Below are positions 39,264 to 52,155 of a stretch of 64,000 bases of DNA, piece after piece. The stretch is from Paramecium pentaurelia (Eukaryota; Ciliophora; Oligohymenophorea; Peniculida; Parameciidae). The translations under genes and the position numbers were made by a program. The stretch is taken from positions 672,191 through 736,190 of the forward strand of contig CAJJDO010000023.1 in assembly GCA_905183005.1 (NCBI GenBank), read 5' to 3'. Within the stretch, counting starts at the first letter, position 1. The number at the start of each line of letters is the position of its first letter. The notes under the pieces are model-generated. The model was not told the origin of the DNA. It did no database searches and worked only from the letters and a program-made list of their open reading frames with translations.

Positions 39264-40112
39264 ATGTTGAGTCCTGAATAAATATACTCCATTGTTTATA
39301 AAACAGATTCTGGAATTGAAGGATATGATATCCCTAGATTTTACCATGACCCTGCTGAAATGATGAGAAATCGAGATCTATTAAAACAAATAGAAAAAAG
39401 TAAGTTTCATTATGTTTAATGTATTTAGAATAAGCACATAAAAAACATGAAACTAAACGAGGAAGCTATTTAGATGATTATACAAAAATGTATAAAAGCT
39501 ACCCAAGTCCTTTATAATATTAATCATACTCCATTCAAAAGATTCCAGAGAAAAAAGTTAAATATCCTAATCGATTGACTCTTTTTGAATAGTTATAAAA
39601 GGAATAAAAAAGAGCAAATAATCCACCAGTTGGAACTTATAATATCGAAAAAACTTAAGAACAAATAGAAAAAGAGCTCAAAGTATTAAAGACTAAAAAA
39701 ATCAAAGAACTTTAAAGACCTGATACCTATGAGGATGCCATGGCTCATAGCATTATGATTCCTGGCCCTGGAAATTATAATCCACATGTGAGATATTCAA
39801 CAATTATAAAAGTCATTTTTACCAAAAATCAAAGTAAATAATACAAAACCTGAGGATTGGAGAAAAAAACATAACAAAGATAACAATAAGAGCCTTCCTC
39901 AATTACCCCCTGTAGGAACTTACACACCTATAATAAGTGATTCTTTTGCAAAAATTTAAAGTTCTGCTCCTGCCAAACGAGCTTATTGGGGAGGTGAAAA
40001 AAGATTCAGAGGATTATTTGGAAGTTCCTCTATAGGTCCAGGTCCAGGAACTTATGCATAATTAAGCAAATTATTAGCAAAAGGAATTGAAAAGTCTATT
40101 TATTAAGATTGA
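39264..40112 (+). CDS. SHIPPO / sperm-tail PG-rich repeat protein
   Basis: Probable axonemal or microtubule-inner protein. It carries several Pro-Gly-rich (SHIPPO) repeats: PPVGTYNIEKT, IPGPGNYNPH, PPVGTYTPIISDS and GPGPGTYAQL, spaced through ~260 residues, with basic linkers between them. The start is MLSPEQIYSIVYKTDSG at 39264 and the stop TGA 40110. Two introns are needed, one after KQIEK (around 39400) and one after NYNPH (around 39786). This family (ODF3/CIMAP, STPG) binds the inside of ciliary microtubule doublets. Its presence fits the other ciliary genes of the window. Confidence 0.85.
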
Positions 40113-40987
40113 AAGTTTTCACATAATTTTTTTCATTAATAAAATTAATAATTATTAAATAAGACTTGTAATTTGATACTTTAATATATTTATTTTTAAA
40201 TATATTAAAATATGTTTCAAAGGATATTTTATATATGTAATAATGATAGGATAGGATATTAGATATTAAACAAAGAATTGAATAATTATTTACCATATAT
40301 ATTTAATCCAAGTTTAAAATAATTATATTTTTTGTTTTTCTTGTATTTTGAATAGTAATATGATTTATTAATTAACAACCAAATATTTCTGGATGAATAG
40401 ATTTAATCTCTATAAGAATTTAAACAATTTATAAACAAATGAAGCTTCTTATGTTAATTTAAATAGTGGTTTGAGAAAAAATAATTTCTTTACTTAATTA
40501 TTATAATTTCAACTAATTTGATAAATCTAATTTTTTAATAAAGTTGATTATTGATATGATTTTTTTATTTGGTATGCTTCTTTTATTTATTTGTCTGACA
40601 AGTGAAATGTACAAAATAATAATGCTTTACTTCAAAAGGTTTGACAAAAAAAAATATTATATTTTTTTTAATGAAATGAAAGAAAAATTTAAATATAACA
40701 AATTTACAATTTAAAAAATATTCACTGATATTTAAAAATTTTAAACATAAAATATTTGTGGTTTTAATATAATTTAGAGATACTGAATTTGACAAAAAGT
40801 ATTGGCTATTATTTTTTCTTGATTTATGCATCATTTAAAATAAATAATCAATTTTTCTATATAATTTTTGTGAATAAATTTAATATTTGATTTTAGTATT
40901 TAATGATATTATTAAATGAAAATTAGATCATAAGAGAAAATATCTAATTGCTAAAAATAGCTTAATCACTTGATTTCATAACTGAGA
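40113..40987. other. Long gap without a clear gene
   Basis: About 875 bp. Short minus-strand frames (40096-40296, 40583-40834) exist but consist of Phe/Ile/Asn/Lys-rich translation of poly-A/T and have no family features. I see nothing else. Confidence 0.4.
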
Positions 40988-42525
40988 ATGAGCTCTATTT
41001 TACTTATATACTCCTTTTCTATCTTTTGTTTATCATTTATAATTCTTTTGGTTTGTTCAAATATATAATTGAATGTTGCAACAAATTAAGTACAAGAGAT
41101 CTCAGAATAATTGTTGTCATTATAAAATAATAGGTATAAACATAAATAGACAATAGGGCCTTAAACATTCAGTCATAAGAAATAATATAAATCCTAAGCT
41201 TTATTTTTTATATGATAACCACAAAAATGTCTAAGTTGAATTCAATATATTATTGGTCTAGTTAAATTGATTTGAAGATAAATCAAGAAATTATGCCTTG
41301 TTAAGTTTCATAATTGTTCAATGAGAATATTTAAAAGTATTTTGCATGTTACTCTAATTCAGATTATTTTCAGTAAAGCAATATGGAAGATGTATAATTA
41401 GTTAAACTTATGAATCTGCTTTATATTAATGAATATACATTTGATTTTTTTATAGTTTCTCATTAAGTGTACTTGGTTTCATTTTTAGATAATCTATTGA
41501 CTGGATATTATCCAACTAAATTAAAAAATGAATCATTAGAAATAATTTAGTAAGAATGGTTTATTAATTATATTACAGAACTTTAACAAAGCAAATAGTT
41601 TATACCTTATAAGCTTTCTCCACTAATAAGAATGGATAATTACGATTATTTATTGTCAGCATTCTCAATGGTTTTTGTTGATTCAAAATATAATGTAGGA
41701 GGAATAGGATCATTATTAATTAATCTTCGTAATATAGAAGAATTTGTTTATGTTAATAGTTTAAGTATTATTCTGGTTTATGATGATGGAATAATTTTGT
41801 ATACAAAAAGCTACATCAATTAAGGTATTGCTAAAGATTTAGTTTATATTTATGATGAAGAAAAAACTGGATTTAATATCTCTGATTGGAATGATATCAA
41901 ATATTCAATCAACAATTCTGCAACACCAGTTTATAAATATAACAGCTTACTTAAAAGCAACATGTATATTAAAGCCTCACAATAACCAAATACTCCATTA
42001 ATATCATTAATGTATAATTTATATTTAATATAAAGTTTAACAAATTTAACATATGAGAATGAAATAATTAAAGTTCTTGATGATTAAATATCTATAGTCT
42101 TATCATGGTATACTTAGACAAATTTGTACACAATAATGATTGGAATTATTATAATCTTAGTTACATTAGTTCCATTAAAATTAATGTTTAAATCAACAAA
42201 TATAGTTATAGATAAGATTATCAGATATTTAAAAGGAAAATTTGACTACAAATTAAAGTATGATTTAATGAGTGGAACTTAATTTCATTCAAATAATAAT
42301 TCACTAAATTAACTTTAAATATCATATCAAAAATTAGATTAAGTTTTGAATTCATCTTAATTCAAAAAATCAGAATAATGTATAATTTTTGAAAAATTTC
42401 AATTTAAAAGATAAGAATAAATGAAACTAAATATATCATTGAATCAATTGAATGATTTTAATCAATCATTAAATTTAAAATAATTTAATCAACTTATAAA
42501 ACATCAAATTGAAGAAAGCGAATGA
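40988..42525 (+). CDS. Two-TM receptor-like protein with Cache-type extracellular domain
   Basis: 504 residues with one 23-nt intron (GTATAAACAT...AATAG near 41132). N-terminal membrane helix MSSILLIYSFSIFCLSFIIL, then a ~330-residue lumenal/extracellular region with alternating strands and helices (AFSMVFVDSKYNVGG, SLSIILVYDDGIILYTKS), and a second membrane helix (LYTIMIGIIIILVTLVPLKL). A juxtamembrane segment (VIDKIIRYLKGKFDYKLKYD) sits where a HAMP would be, followed by a short Gln/Asn-rich cytosolic tail ending QIEESE. This is the shape of Cache-domain sensors. No cyclase, kinase or phosphodiesterase domain follows. The assignment to Cache is by pattern only. Confidence 0.6.
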
Positions 42526-42910
42526 AAAAGAATATTTATTGATTATTATAATTACAAATTTTCTATTTATTATAATCAATATTCTCATATATCTAGAATG
42601 TATTATTATTTAATTCTATTGATATTATGATCTGAATGTAAAATATGTCATCTTTATAGAAATACTATATGTATATATGAGTTATCAATTATAAAAATAA
42701 AAAATCCTACTTGTTAAAAGAAATCTGTTATAAATTTCAATATAAGCTGACAAAATAAATTAATCATTTTTGAAGTCATCCTCAATAAATTCAGACTATT
42801 ATTAAACTAAGTTACTATAAAGAAGAGAATTACATTATTTCTATGATATATTACAATTTAGAATTGAAAAAATAGTTTTCATTAAAATATTAATTATTAA
42901 CATTATATTT
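42526..42910. other. Intergenic region
   Basis: About 385 bp with no convincing coding or RNA feature. Confidence 0.4.
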
Positions 42911-43123
42911 ATGGACTCCAAATTAGAAAACAATGAAGTAGAAGAAAGAATAATTATTAGAAAGCCTCCTTGTAATTGCTCTATTTTACATAAAATTTAC
43001 AATACAGGTTAATTTTATCATAAAATATTAGTGAATGCTGCATATAAAATAGGTTAATTAACATTCTAACAAGAAAATAGAAGTGATTAATTTTAAACTT
43101 GTGTTAAAAATACTAAAGAATGA
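42911..43123 (+). CDS. Small hypothetical protein
   Basis: A 70-codon frame (62 if a possible 24-nt intron GTTAATTTTA...TATTAG is removed) starting MDSKLENNEVEERIII and ending CVKNTKE at TGA 43121. It has a short Cys pair (PPCNC) and no other recognisable feature. Supported only by composition and its isolation between two genes. Confidence 0.35.
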
Positions 43124-43298
43124 TAGAGTAATTTTATCTATAATACCTTATTTATATTATTGTCAATTTTTTAACATTAATATTTCAATACTATAATGTT
43201 AAATTATTTAATCATTAGTTTAAAATATAATTTAAGACTTTATAAATAATTATAATAATAGTTTATAACATTACTTAAGTGAAATTAATTATATATAG

Positions 43299-46200
43299 TC
43301 AATTTTCAGCAATTATAGCGCATTTAATGATGTCAATACATTTATGTTCAGTTTCAAAGTGATTAAATATTGCTAAGGCCTAAATATTATTCTATATTTA
43401 CATCTAAATATTAAGAGACACCATTTAGTTCTTTTAGGGAACTCATATATATAATGTCATCTAAGACATCTTAAGCATCTGAAATTGTGTACTTATAAAA
43501 AATGTTCTATCTCACATGCTTACCAATTTATGAATATATAAAATTTGTTAAGTGTCCAACAATTGATTTTATTATACCTGAATGATAATAATCAAAAGTC
43601 TTTATTATTTAAGGATCTTAATTTATTAAACCTTAAACAATAACTTTTATTTCAACAGCATCAAATTAATTTAATCCAATTATCTCTTTGACACATCTAA
43701 GGTATTATTTATAAAGCCATTTGCAATGATTTCCATAATTGAAGAAGAATAAACCTTTAAGTGGATGTTTATTATCATCAAACCAACTCTTTAAGCTGGT
43801 TTCTGCTTAATCAATCATATTTTATGCTTTTTAGATCTAATTTAAAAACTAATATGATTCACATTAGATTAGATACATAATTGAAACATAAGGATGAACC
43901 ATTTACTATTTTATAGGTAATATTTTTAAATATCCATCAATAGCTCTTTATGCACATTATGTTGCCCAATTATTTATTAATTTATAATTCAATCCAAATT
44001 TAGATGCTTAAAATACACTAAGTTAAAAATCCAAAATCTTTAATTTGTAATCAATTTCAGTCACATCTGCAACAATATTCAATTTTAAAGAAAAATATGC
44101 TGATTATTTCTTTTCTTCATTTGATATTTTCTATTTAATATCTTCAACTTAATTATTGGAATCATCAATAAGTTCTTCAATTAATTTAAAATCATCAGCA
44201 GCCTAAAGAAATTTAAAGTATTCAGCATATATCATCTAAAGATAAGAAATATGAACTCTATTTTATAATCCTAATTGCAATTAAAATAATAAATTAATCT
44301 TTGGTACTTTCTATTCTAAATTGATTAAAATTCGAAAATGATTCAAAATAGCTTCAGTTATAAATTCATTATTAAATAAATGTATATAATCTGAATCTAT
44401 ACTTTCATCCAATAAGTATTCATATTCAAGTATTTTTAATTATTTCAATGTCGCATTTATCGGGTATTCTTGATGCTAAGAATAGTAATTAATTTTACTA
44501 AGACATTGTTCACAATAGATATTATGATCTTCTCCTATTTTAGAAATGTATTTATGTATTGAAGAACTTTATGCGAGTATTTTAAGGCATTCTCAAAGTC
44601 AATCAAATGGATATAATATTTACATTAGAAATGAGCTAAAATAGCGTACATCAAAGTTCCCTCTTTGTAATCATTTAATTTAATTCTATATGTTAAATAT
44701 GCTATTATACATATATTATTGTTTTGGTTCCATCTAACCAGTCATCGAAGTGACAACCTCTAAATAGCATTAATATAAATGCAAGTATCTAATTAAATTA
44801 GGTTAATGCTTCAACTATTCTATAGATTCACATAATATTTCTTATATTAAAAAATAATCCTAATTCATTAATATATTGAATAATAAGTATTAAGTATGAA
44901 ATTTGGAATCATCAAAATATTTAAATTCATTTGTATATTCATATAAATATTTTTATGGGTAAGGAATATATTAAGTTGAATCTTTATAAAGACTTTCTAC
45001 AATCTATAAATCTTTTTCAAATCCAGAATGAGTTCTATGGAAAATGTATGCTTATGATTGTAGTAGTCTAGATGTGAAACAATATATTAAATCTACAATA
45101 TCTATTTATTATAAATAGAGGAAAGCATGTAATAATCCTAGAATTATTATAGATGGTTGTATATCATCTGTAATGTTTTCTTCTATCATCTATATTGTGT
45201 GTTTTAAACTAGAATGTTATTTAAGAGTACAATTCATAAATTAACAAAATATTTAATATTATTAATATTTAGGTAGGTTAGAATCTAACAAAAATTATCC
45301 TGCTTATTTATTATTTATTTAAGTACATTTAAGTATTTAACAATAAAATTTAGGTTTAGATTAAAATTTTTTAATCTATTTTACAGCATATATGGCAATA
45401 TCAGATTCTTCTTAATCAAGATTTTCAATATGTTTAGGTGAATAAGAAAAACAAATAGACAAAAAGTAAAACATTTGTAATTCCTCTAAACATTATTAAA
45501 AAAACCAAGAATCTTTTTTTATTTTAAATTAATTATGAAATTCTTTTAAAAGTCTTATATATGAGATTTTGTTTGAAAATCTAATTTATTTAGATTAAAT
45601 CTATCTAGGTATAGAATGGCTAATAGGTTAAAAGTTATCTAAATGCAATATTTATTAAATTAATTTAATTTGAACTAAACAATTATATGAATCTAAAGTT
45701 ACAGGTATTTTACTATTAACTTTTGAGACTAATAATTTTCTGTTTTCTAATGTTTATTTTATATTAGAAAATATCAATATTTATCTTTTAATGATATCAT
45801 CATCATTAGATTAAAATATATCTAATTATTTATTGTTGCTTATTTCCTACCATTTCATAGTATTGATAGATAAATATTTACCAATTTCACAATTCATTTC
45901 TTCCTATAAATCTTATTCAGAAATTTCTTCTTTTCTTAATAATTTTAATTGATTTTAATAATACTTAAATACAGGTTCATATACTCCATTTAATTCTTCA
46001 AAGTCATTGTAATAATATTAAAATTATTCATTTTTACTATCATATAGATTTATTAAATATAAATATTTTAAGTAAAGTAATTATGTGCAATATAATTTAT
46101 CTCCATTAATCAAACAATTAGTTCTAGTTTCTGTATTTGCTGTTGCTATTTAGTCTTCTTCTAAAGGTGATGATTATTCCAGATTTATTAATCCAGGACT

Positions 46201-48899
46201 ATGATCAAGAGGAACATCTAAGAATTAAGGAGATGGCTCTCTTAAAACTAATTTCTCTTAGTTTGATATTATTTCTACATATTAAATACCAGCCATTATA
46301 TAATTTTAGTTAAAATAACAATCTATTGCTTAAATAGTTTAAAACTAATTTAGATATCTCTGCAATTGGGTCTGATATTGAACAATTACAAGTATATAGT
46401 CTTAATTCTTTCTTAATGTATTTATAAGATTCAATCTTTCAAATGAACTAATTGAGGATTGCTTTTCAGAAGTTTATTTCAACTTTCTTTTTAATATAAT
46501 ACATTATTCAATTTCTGATAGATTTTCTAATTTTACATTTAAACTTAATTATCTAAACATAACTCTGATTTATGCACTGCATCTTCTTAATCCATCTATT
46601 AATTAAGAAATTTCATTTTCAAATTCTTTTCTAAGTGCAAATAAAGCACAAATTTTAAAATAATATATTAATAATGTATCCAAAACTTTTTTTATTTCAT
46701 TTGATCTCAAAATATATTGACTAAGATTCTTAGAAAATGAATTGATAAAATAAGGTAATAATTCTTAAGTAGTTTAATAATGTGTGATTCTAAGATATTC
46801 TTCTACCTCTTTGATTAATATTAGGCATTTATCAAATTACTTGATTCTAAGATGGAAATTTATTTAATGTTTCATATTTTCCATGTATATCTAATATGAT
46901 TACTCTTTTTTCACAAAAGCTAACTAAAAGTCTATTTCCCAAAAAGATTTTTAATCCAACATCATATCCAGAACTTGATTTGGAGTTTTGTCAGCATGAA
47001 TTATCTCCATTAAAAAGTATTTGAGTGGATGATCCAAATTCTATAAAGCTTATGCAAAATCCTCTATTGGTTATAAATAAATCATTTCAATAACTACTTA
47101 AACTAATTGCCATATTTAATTGTTGTTTTAATTAACTGAATTTAAAATCATATATTCATTTTAAACAAGTATATAATTGTATATTGAAACATTCATAATA
47201 TGATGCTTTGTCATTATCTTTAAATTAGCAAACATAAATTATCTCAATTCATCTAATGTATAATATAATGCATATTTCTTTCTGAATTACAATACTTAAT
47301 ATAAACTTTTACACTCTGAACATTGATATAATGAAATGCAATATCCTTTGATAAAAAAGTCATCAATTTAATCAAGTATATTCAATTATTTAATGTAATT
47401 TTTACTTTCACCTAAATAAACTCCTAAATCATCATTATGATATTATTAAAATTTTAATTATTACCCATGTCTAACTTAAAAAAATTACATTAAATATTCT
47501 TTATCTTCTAAAATAACTATCCAAAGAATGTCATGTAAGTGTTTTTTCATTTTGATATTTGGAATTTAATTCATTTCATCAAGAAAATATTGTAGAGCAT
47601 ATTCTTCTACTTTCTGTTAATGCTATTCAAAAATATAAGTATCTTTAGCCTTATCAATAACATTTTTATAAACTTCAGATTTCAATGACTCCAAATAATA
47701 TGTTTTTTGGATTGTTCTACTATTTGTAGATGAAAAAACATATTATTTTTTTTACCTAATTTAAATTATAAATTATAATATACTCATATTCTAATTTATT
47801 GAATAAATCAATAAATTGATTGAAATTGTATTGATGAATCGATGAATATTATACAATAGTTCCAAATTTCTTATGTATATCCGATTCAAATTGAATTTCC
47901 TCTAACTTTTTTGTAGCTTCATAATATTCTAATGCATATTATATAGATTGCTTTCTAAGAGTTTATTTTCGAAATCCTCTAAAAAACAATCCTTTGTATC
48001 TAAAAATTGATACTTTTCTACAATTTAACCAAGATCTCTTTTCAATATAATTTTGATATTTATAAACTAATTCATTATATTCTTTAACTTCTTCAGATGT
48101 AAGTGTATTTCCAAATTATTGAAATTATTTTCTAAATTTTAGTATAGCTTAATTTTTATAATATTCATGTTATTTGTCAAAACTCTTTTTCAAAATTTAA
48201 TATCTTTTATAATCTAAATTGTGAAACAACTTTGATTTTCTTTAAATATAACTTTAAGCAATAAATAATCTATAATCACTCCAAAACATATTATAACTAG
48301 ATAAAAGACTCAATTTAAAGAAAAATCTCCATATATTTGTTCTATCTAAAATGAGTTACTTTTCTCCCTTTTATGATGATTGAATTCTAAAAGCTCCATT
48401 AGTAGCTCTTTTGGAATAGTATTGAAATAAGAATTCATAATTTAATTTTGAAACCTATTTTATTTTTTTAATACAATCTTTCATTTTTGATTAAATCTTT
48501 TTTTTAACTATAGTTTCTTATCTAACAAAATCTTTGACAGGAACAATAAATTAATTACTTTATTAATCAAATGAATCTGCAAGTATTTTCCTTTGAGTAT
48601 TTTAATTACTCTAAATAAAGTTTTACTATTATTATTATTCCTCATTTATAAGATTCAATTCATTCATCTTATTATTAAATAGTTCTTCTTCATATACTAA
48701 TCTCTTCGAAATTTATTTACTATTTTTTGTGTAATAATCAGCAATCTCATCATCAGAACTAATAGTTTCGAAATTATCATAAGTATGACTAATAGATGAT
48801 CCATATACTTTAAAAAGAGGACATCTTTACAATTTTTCTTTGTTATCTTTTTAGGATAATCTACTAAATTTTGATTTACTCTAAACATTGCTTTTAAAA
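43299..48899 (-). CDS. Very large C-terminal extension of the anoctamin gene (or separate giant gene), family unknown
   Basis: The anoctamin frame continues through this stretch without TGA at the junction (LTNSMFGNSPIILDQIVKRS, then FKVYGSSISHTYDNFE, then NKMNELNLINEE). About 1,800 residues follow. They are mostly helical, with aromatic and charged helices (SWLNCRKVSIFRYKGLFFRG; KKHLHDILWIVILEDKEYLM) and TPR-like patches near the end (YKEGTLMYAILAHF; DDIIYMSSLKELNGVSQYLD). The gene ends ALAIFNHFETEHKCIDIIKC and AIIAEN at TGA 43299-43301, after an intron of about 22 nt. Several introns in 44.5-44.8 kb are not resolved and a frameshift there is possible. If translation starts separately, candidates are ATG 48888 or one near 48670. 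I recognise no catalytic domain. Confidence 0.6.
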
Positions 48900-51800
48900 A
48901 TATATTAGCTTCTTTTTACAATTTAATCTAAAATAATAGGAGAATTTCCGAACATCGAATTAGTAAGGTATTTAATAAAAAAATTATAAAACAACAATGC
49001 CAAAAATAGTATGATAATTTAATCATGCAATTAATCATAATAATAAATGCAAATTAATCCAGAATTACATAGAAGTGTAATAAAATTGATTAACTAATAA
49101 AAATCATCCCAAATTCCTAAAGAACCATCTCCTTTTGGCCATGGTCTTTGAAACATAAAGATAAGTTTCAACTTAGAGATTTAAACTTATAAAATATTCC
49201 AAATCCAAAATAATGTGATACTAAATGGAAATAAACAACCAAATATATTAGTTAATGTTAATTACAAAAAGAAATCCATGTATTCATCAATATTCCCATA
49301 TTTTTCAATACTTTTTTAAAATGGTATTCTTTTTTCTTAATTTTCTATGAAATCACATAAACTTTAATGATTATAAGGATATAATTTTTATGGTGATTTA
49401 ACCATTTCATGAAAGAAAGTCTTTAAGAATCTTATCACTTACATCAAAAATATCCACATCATTGTTGTCCCAAAAAAATATTCAACATTATGTTAACAAT
49501 TTTCTTCCTTACAATATAATTCTAAAGGAGAATTGAGAAAACTAATCATCAATAGGGGTATAAGTTAAGAGAAACAATAAAGTGTGTATTTTTTAATAAT
49601 ATAACTTGTTTCATATTGATAAGATGTCTAGAAATTCTCAAAATCTGTTAAAATAGTAGCAATTTACTCATAAAATTAATCTATTACTAATTAAATAATA
49701 TAATTCAATGAAGCAGTCACTATTACTTCAAAATATTGAAATTCATTTCCTAAATCATCTAATTTAGTCTTCAAATATAAATTAAAGTAATATAAGCCTA
49801 CAAATATTCCAATATCTGATCCAATTAAAAATATTAATATGAATACAGAAATAATCAATCTTTATATAAATTTAGAGTGTACAACTCCAATTGAATTTAG
49901 TTGATCATTTTCAATTGATCTTATATTTTAACCTTTAAATGATGTTCGTATAAGGCTTTCTTTTACATCTCTATTTTATCCAAATTTAAGATTAAAAGTT
50001 AATTATTATTAATACCAACAATCAGTTTAAAAAGAATTCCAATGTACTAATAAAATGGAAAACACAGACATAGTAGCTGTATAAACTTCATTATTTTATT
50101 CTTATGATGAATACAATAAAACACTAAATAACAATCCAAAAGCTGCCATAGGAGTTGAAAATTTAATGAAATATGATGTAAATTCAAAATATAATCCTAC
50201 CTTCTCTCCAAAATACAAACAAATTTTTTCTATTGGACAATTCCATGGATGTAAATAATCTAGATTCCATTCACTTGCAATATCAAATAATTTTTTCTTA
50301 TAAAATAACTTTTCTTCACTTACAGCTTTTTAAATACTTTTGCAAAAACCAAATAATTCATATTAATCATGTAAACAATAGATTGATTTGACAAATTATA
50401 AATTAATTAAAGTATTTAAATTAATTGTTTAAGTTATTACAGAAAATGCTAATTTCAATCTTTCATTATTTGAAAATAATGTAACTTAATTTTATTCATT
50501 TTTAATATATCTACACCATTTAAGTTAGTACTTTGCAATATTCTTTACAGATTCACCAACAAGATTAATCTTGAAAGGAACAAACAATTCAAATGGTTTT
50601 TAATGATATCTATCCCATATTGTTTTTAGATATTGATATGAACAATTTGCAACTTTAAGAGCTTCCTTAAAAATGTTCAAATAATTATGAGCCAACTATT
50701 ATTACTTGACTAACTTGATAGTTTTTAACTTTGGAAGATCCTTTATCAAAGGCATACTATTTGATAAATCTATTAATTCTCTTACTTTTTCATACATTTA
50801 ACTGATTTTTTCAGAAGCATCCTCACTTAATTCAGTAAATTGATTTATTTTATCTTTTCTATTGGTTCTAATTCCATAAATTTCTTCAACTGTTTTTTAT
50901 TCATCTATACATAATGCTATATCACTATCTATTTAATTCTGATATCTTTAAATTTTAACATGCTTATTCAAATGAACTAAATATTTATAATAAGCTGTCC
51001 ATTCTTCATCAGTAGGTCCATCCTAATCTCCATATAAATCAGACTTTCCATATTCAAATAATTCAATATTTAAACCACTTTACCCTACTTCTCTAGCTAA
51101 TCTTTTAAAATTAATCTATTCTATCTAATCTATAATTAAAGGTCGTAAATATTCTAAATAAGGAGAATTATTATATTCATCTGGTCTCCATAATCTTCCA
51201 TTCAATCTTAATGGACGAAATTATTTATCTACAGGCTCTAAAGATAGAAGATCAGTAAAACAAAAACTTAATCTCTTTGGTAATTAGAAGTTTTCAGCAG
51301 CAATTTCAAGCATCTTTTCAGACATATATAAACAAAGATAAATAGTGTATCCATCTTTGGATATGAATGATTTTACATTAAATCCCTTTCTAGAAAATTA
51401 AATTATAATTGCATTTCTAATAAGAGTCAATATATCTGAGGTTTCATTTCTAGTTCTATACCAAGATTATCCTTATTATTTTAAATATTCTCCTTGACTA
51501 AATGCTTTTTTTTAAACATAAACTAATTTCTACATATCAAGTTATAAACAATCAGCGATATTATTCAAACTGCCTTAATTATTTGAGATGTTATCTTTTA
51601 AATAATTTCTAAACTTTTTAACTAATTTAGTTAATTGATCTTCCTTTTTGTAAATAGGAAAATCAGATGTTCTATTCATTTAATTTATATTGTTATCCAC
51701 AAGGATTAAAGAACGAGGACTTCTATCTGGGGATTTTTGAAATAATTATTAACCGGTTCCTAAAAAAACCAGAGTATTTCTTTGTTAGGGTTGATTAGAT

Positions 51801-52155
51801 TCTAAACCTCTTGTCTTTAATTCAAATAACGAATATATTTTACGATCAGCTAAGTGAGTAAAGGCGTTTTCTATAGCTTTTATAAATAGTTTATCATGGA
51901 TTGACTTATCATCAATCTAAAGAGACTTTACAATTTGTTCAAAAATTTCCAATTATTTTAAGTTATAATCGTATTCATCTGGAATCATATCTGGGTTTGG
52001 AAGACTTAGAAATTCATAAATAAAATTACATTATACCTAACAACTGCCTCTGGCAAATCAAATTCCTAAATTGCATTTTCATCCAATTATGTAATATTAT
52101 TAAGAGAATAAAATCGTTTTTCTTCTGCCTATCCAATATCTTGACCAAGAAGCAT
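48900..52155 (-). CDS. Anoctamin (TMEM16) family channel/scramblase
   Basis: Ca-activated ion channel or lipid scramblase family. The start MLLGQDIGQAEEKRFYSLNN is at 52155; an intron follows AVVR near 52040. The cytosolic N-terminus is long (~560 residues) and contains RPLRLNGRLWRPDEYNNSPY. The membrane region opens after WNLDYLHPWNCPIEKICLYF. Helices follow: STPMAAFGLLFSVLLYS, RLIISVFILIFLIGSDIGIF, and the family signature (DQFYEQIATILTDFENFQTS then YETSYIIKKYTLYCFSQLIP), which carries the anoctamin EN-x-x-T motif. Later come FGCLFPFSITLFWIWNI, the QRPWPKGDGSLGIWDDFY motif and the last helix IIILFLALLFYNFFIKYL. No stop follows; the frame runs on into the downstream extension. Family call is strong; whether the product is a channel or a scramblase cannot be told. 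Confidence 0.9.

Noticed and set aside
40583..40834. Minus-strand frame of 83 codons in a gap
   Set aside because: Composition follows the poly-A/T sequence (Phe, Ile, Asn, Lys); no domain, no neighbours in the same style.
48697..48888. Minus-strand frame from ATG 48888 as the start of a separate gene
   Set aside because: It needs a 20-nt intron to join the downstream coding frame, while the anoctamin frame passes through the same DNA without any intron or stop.
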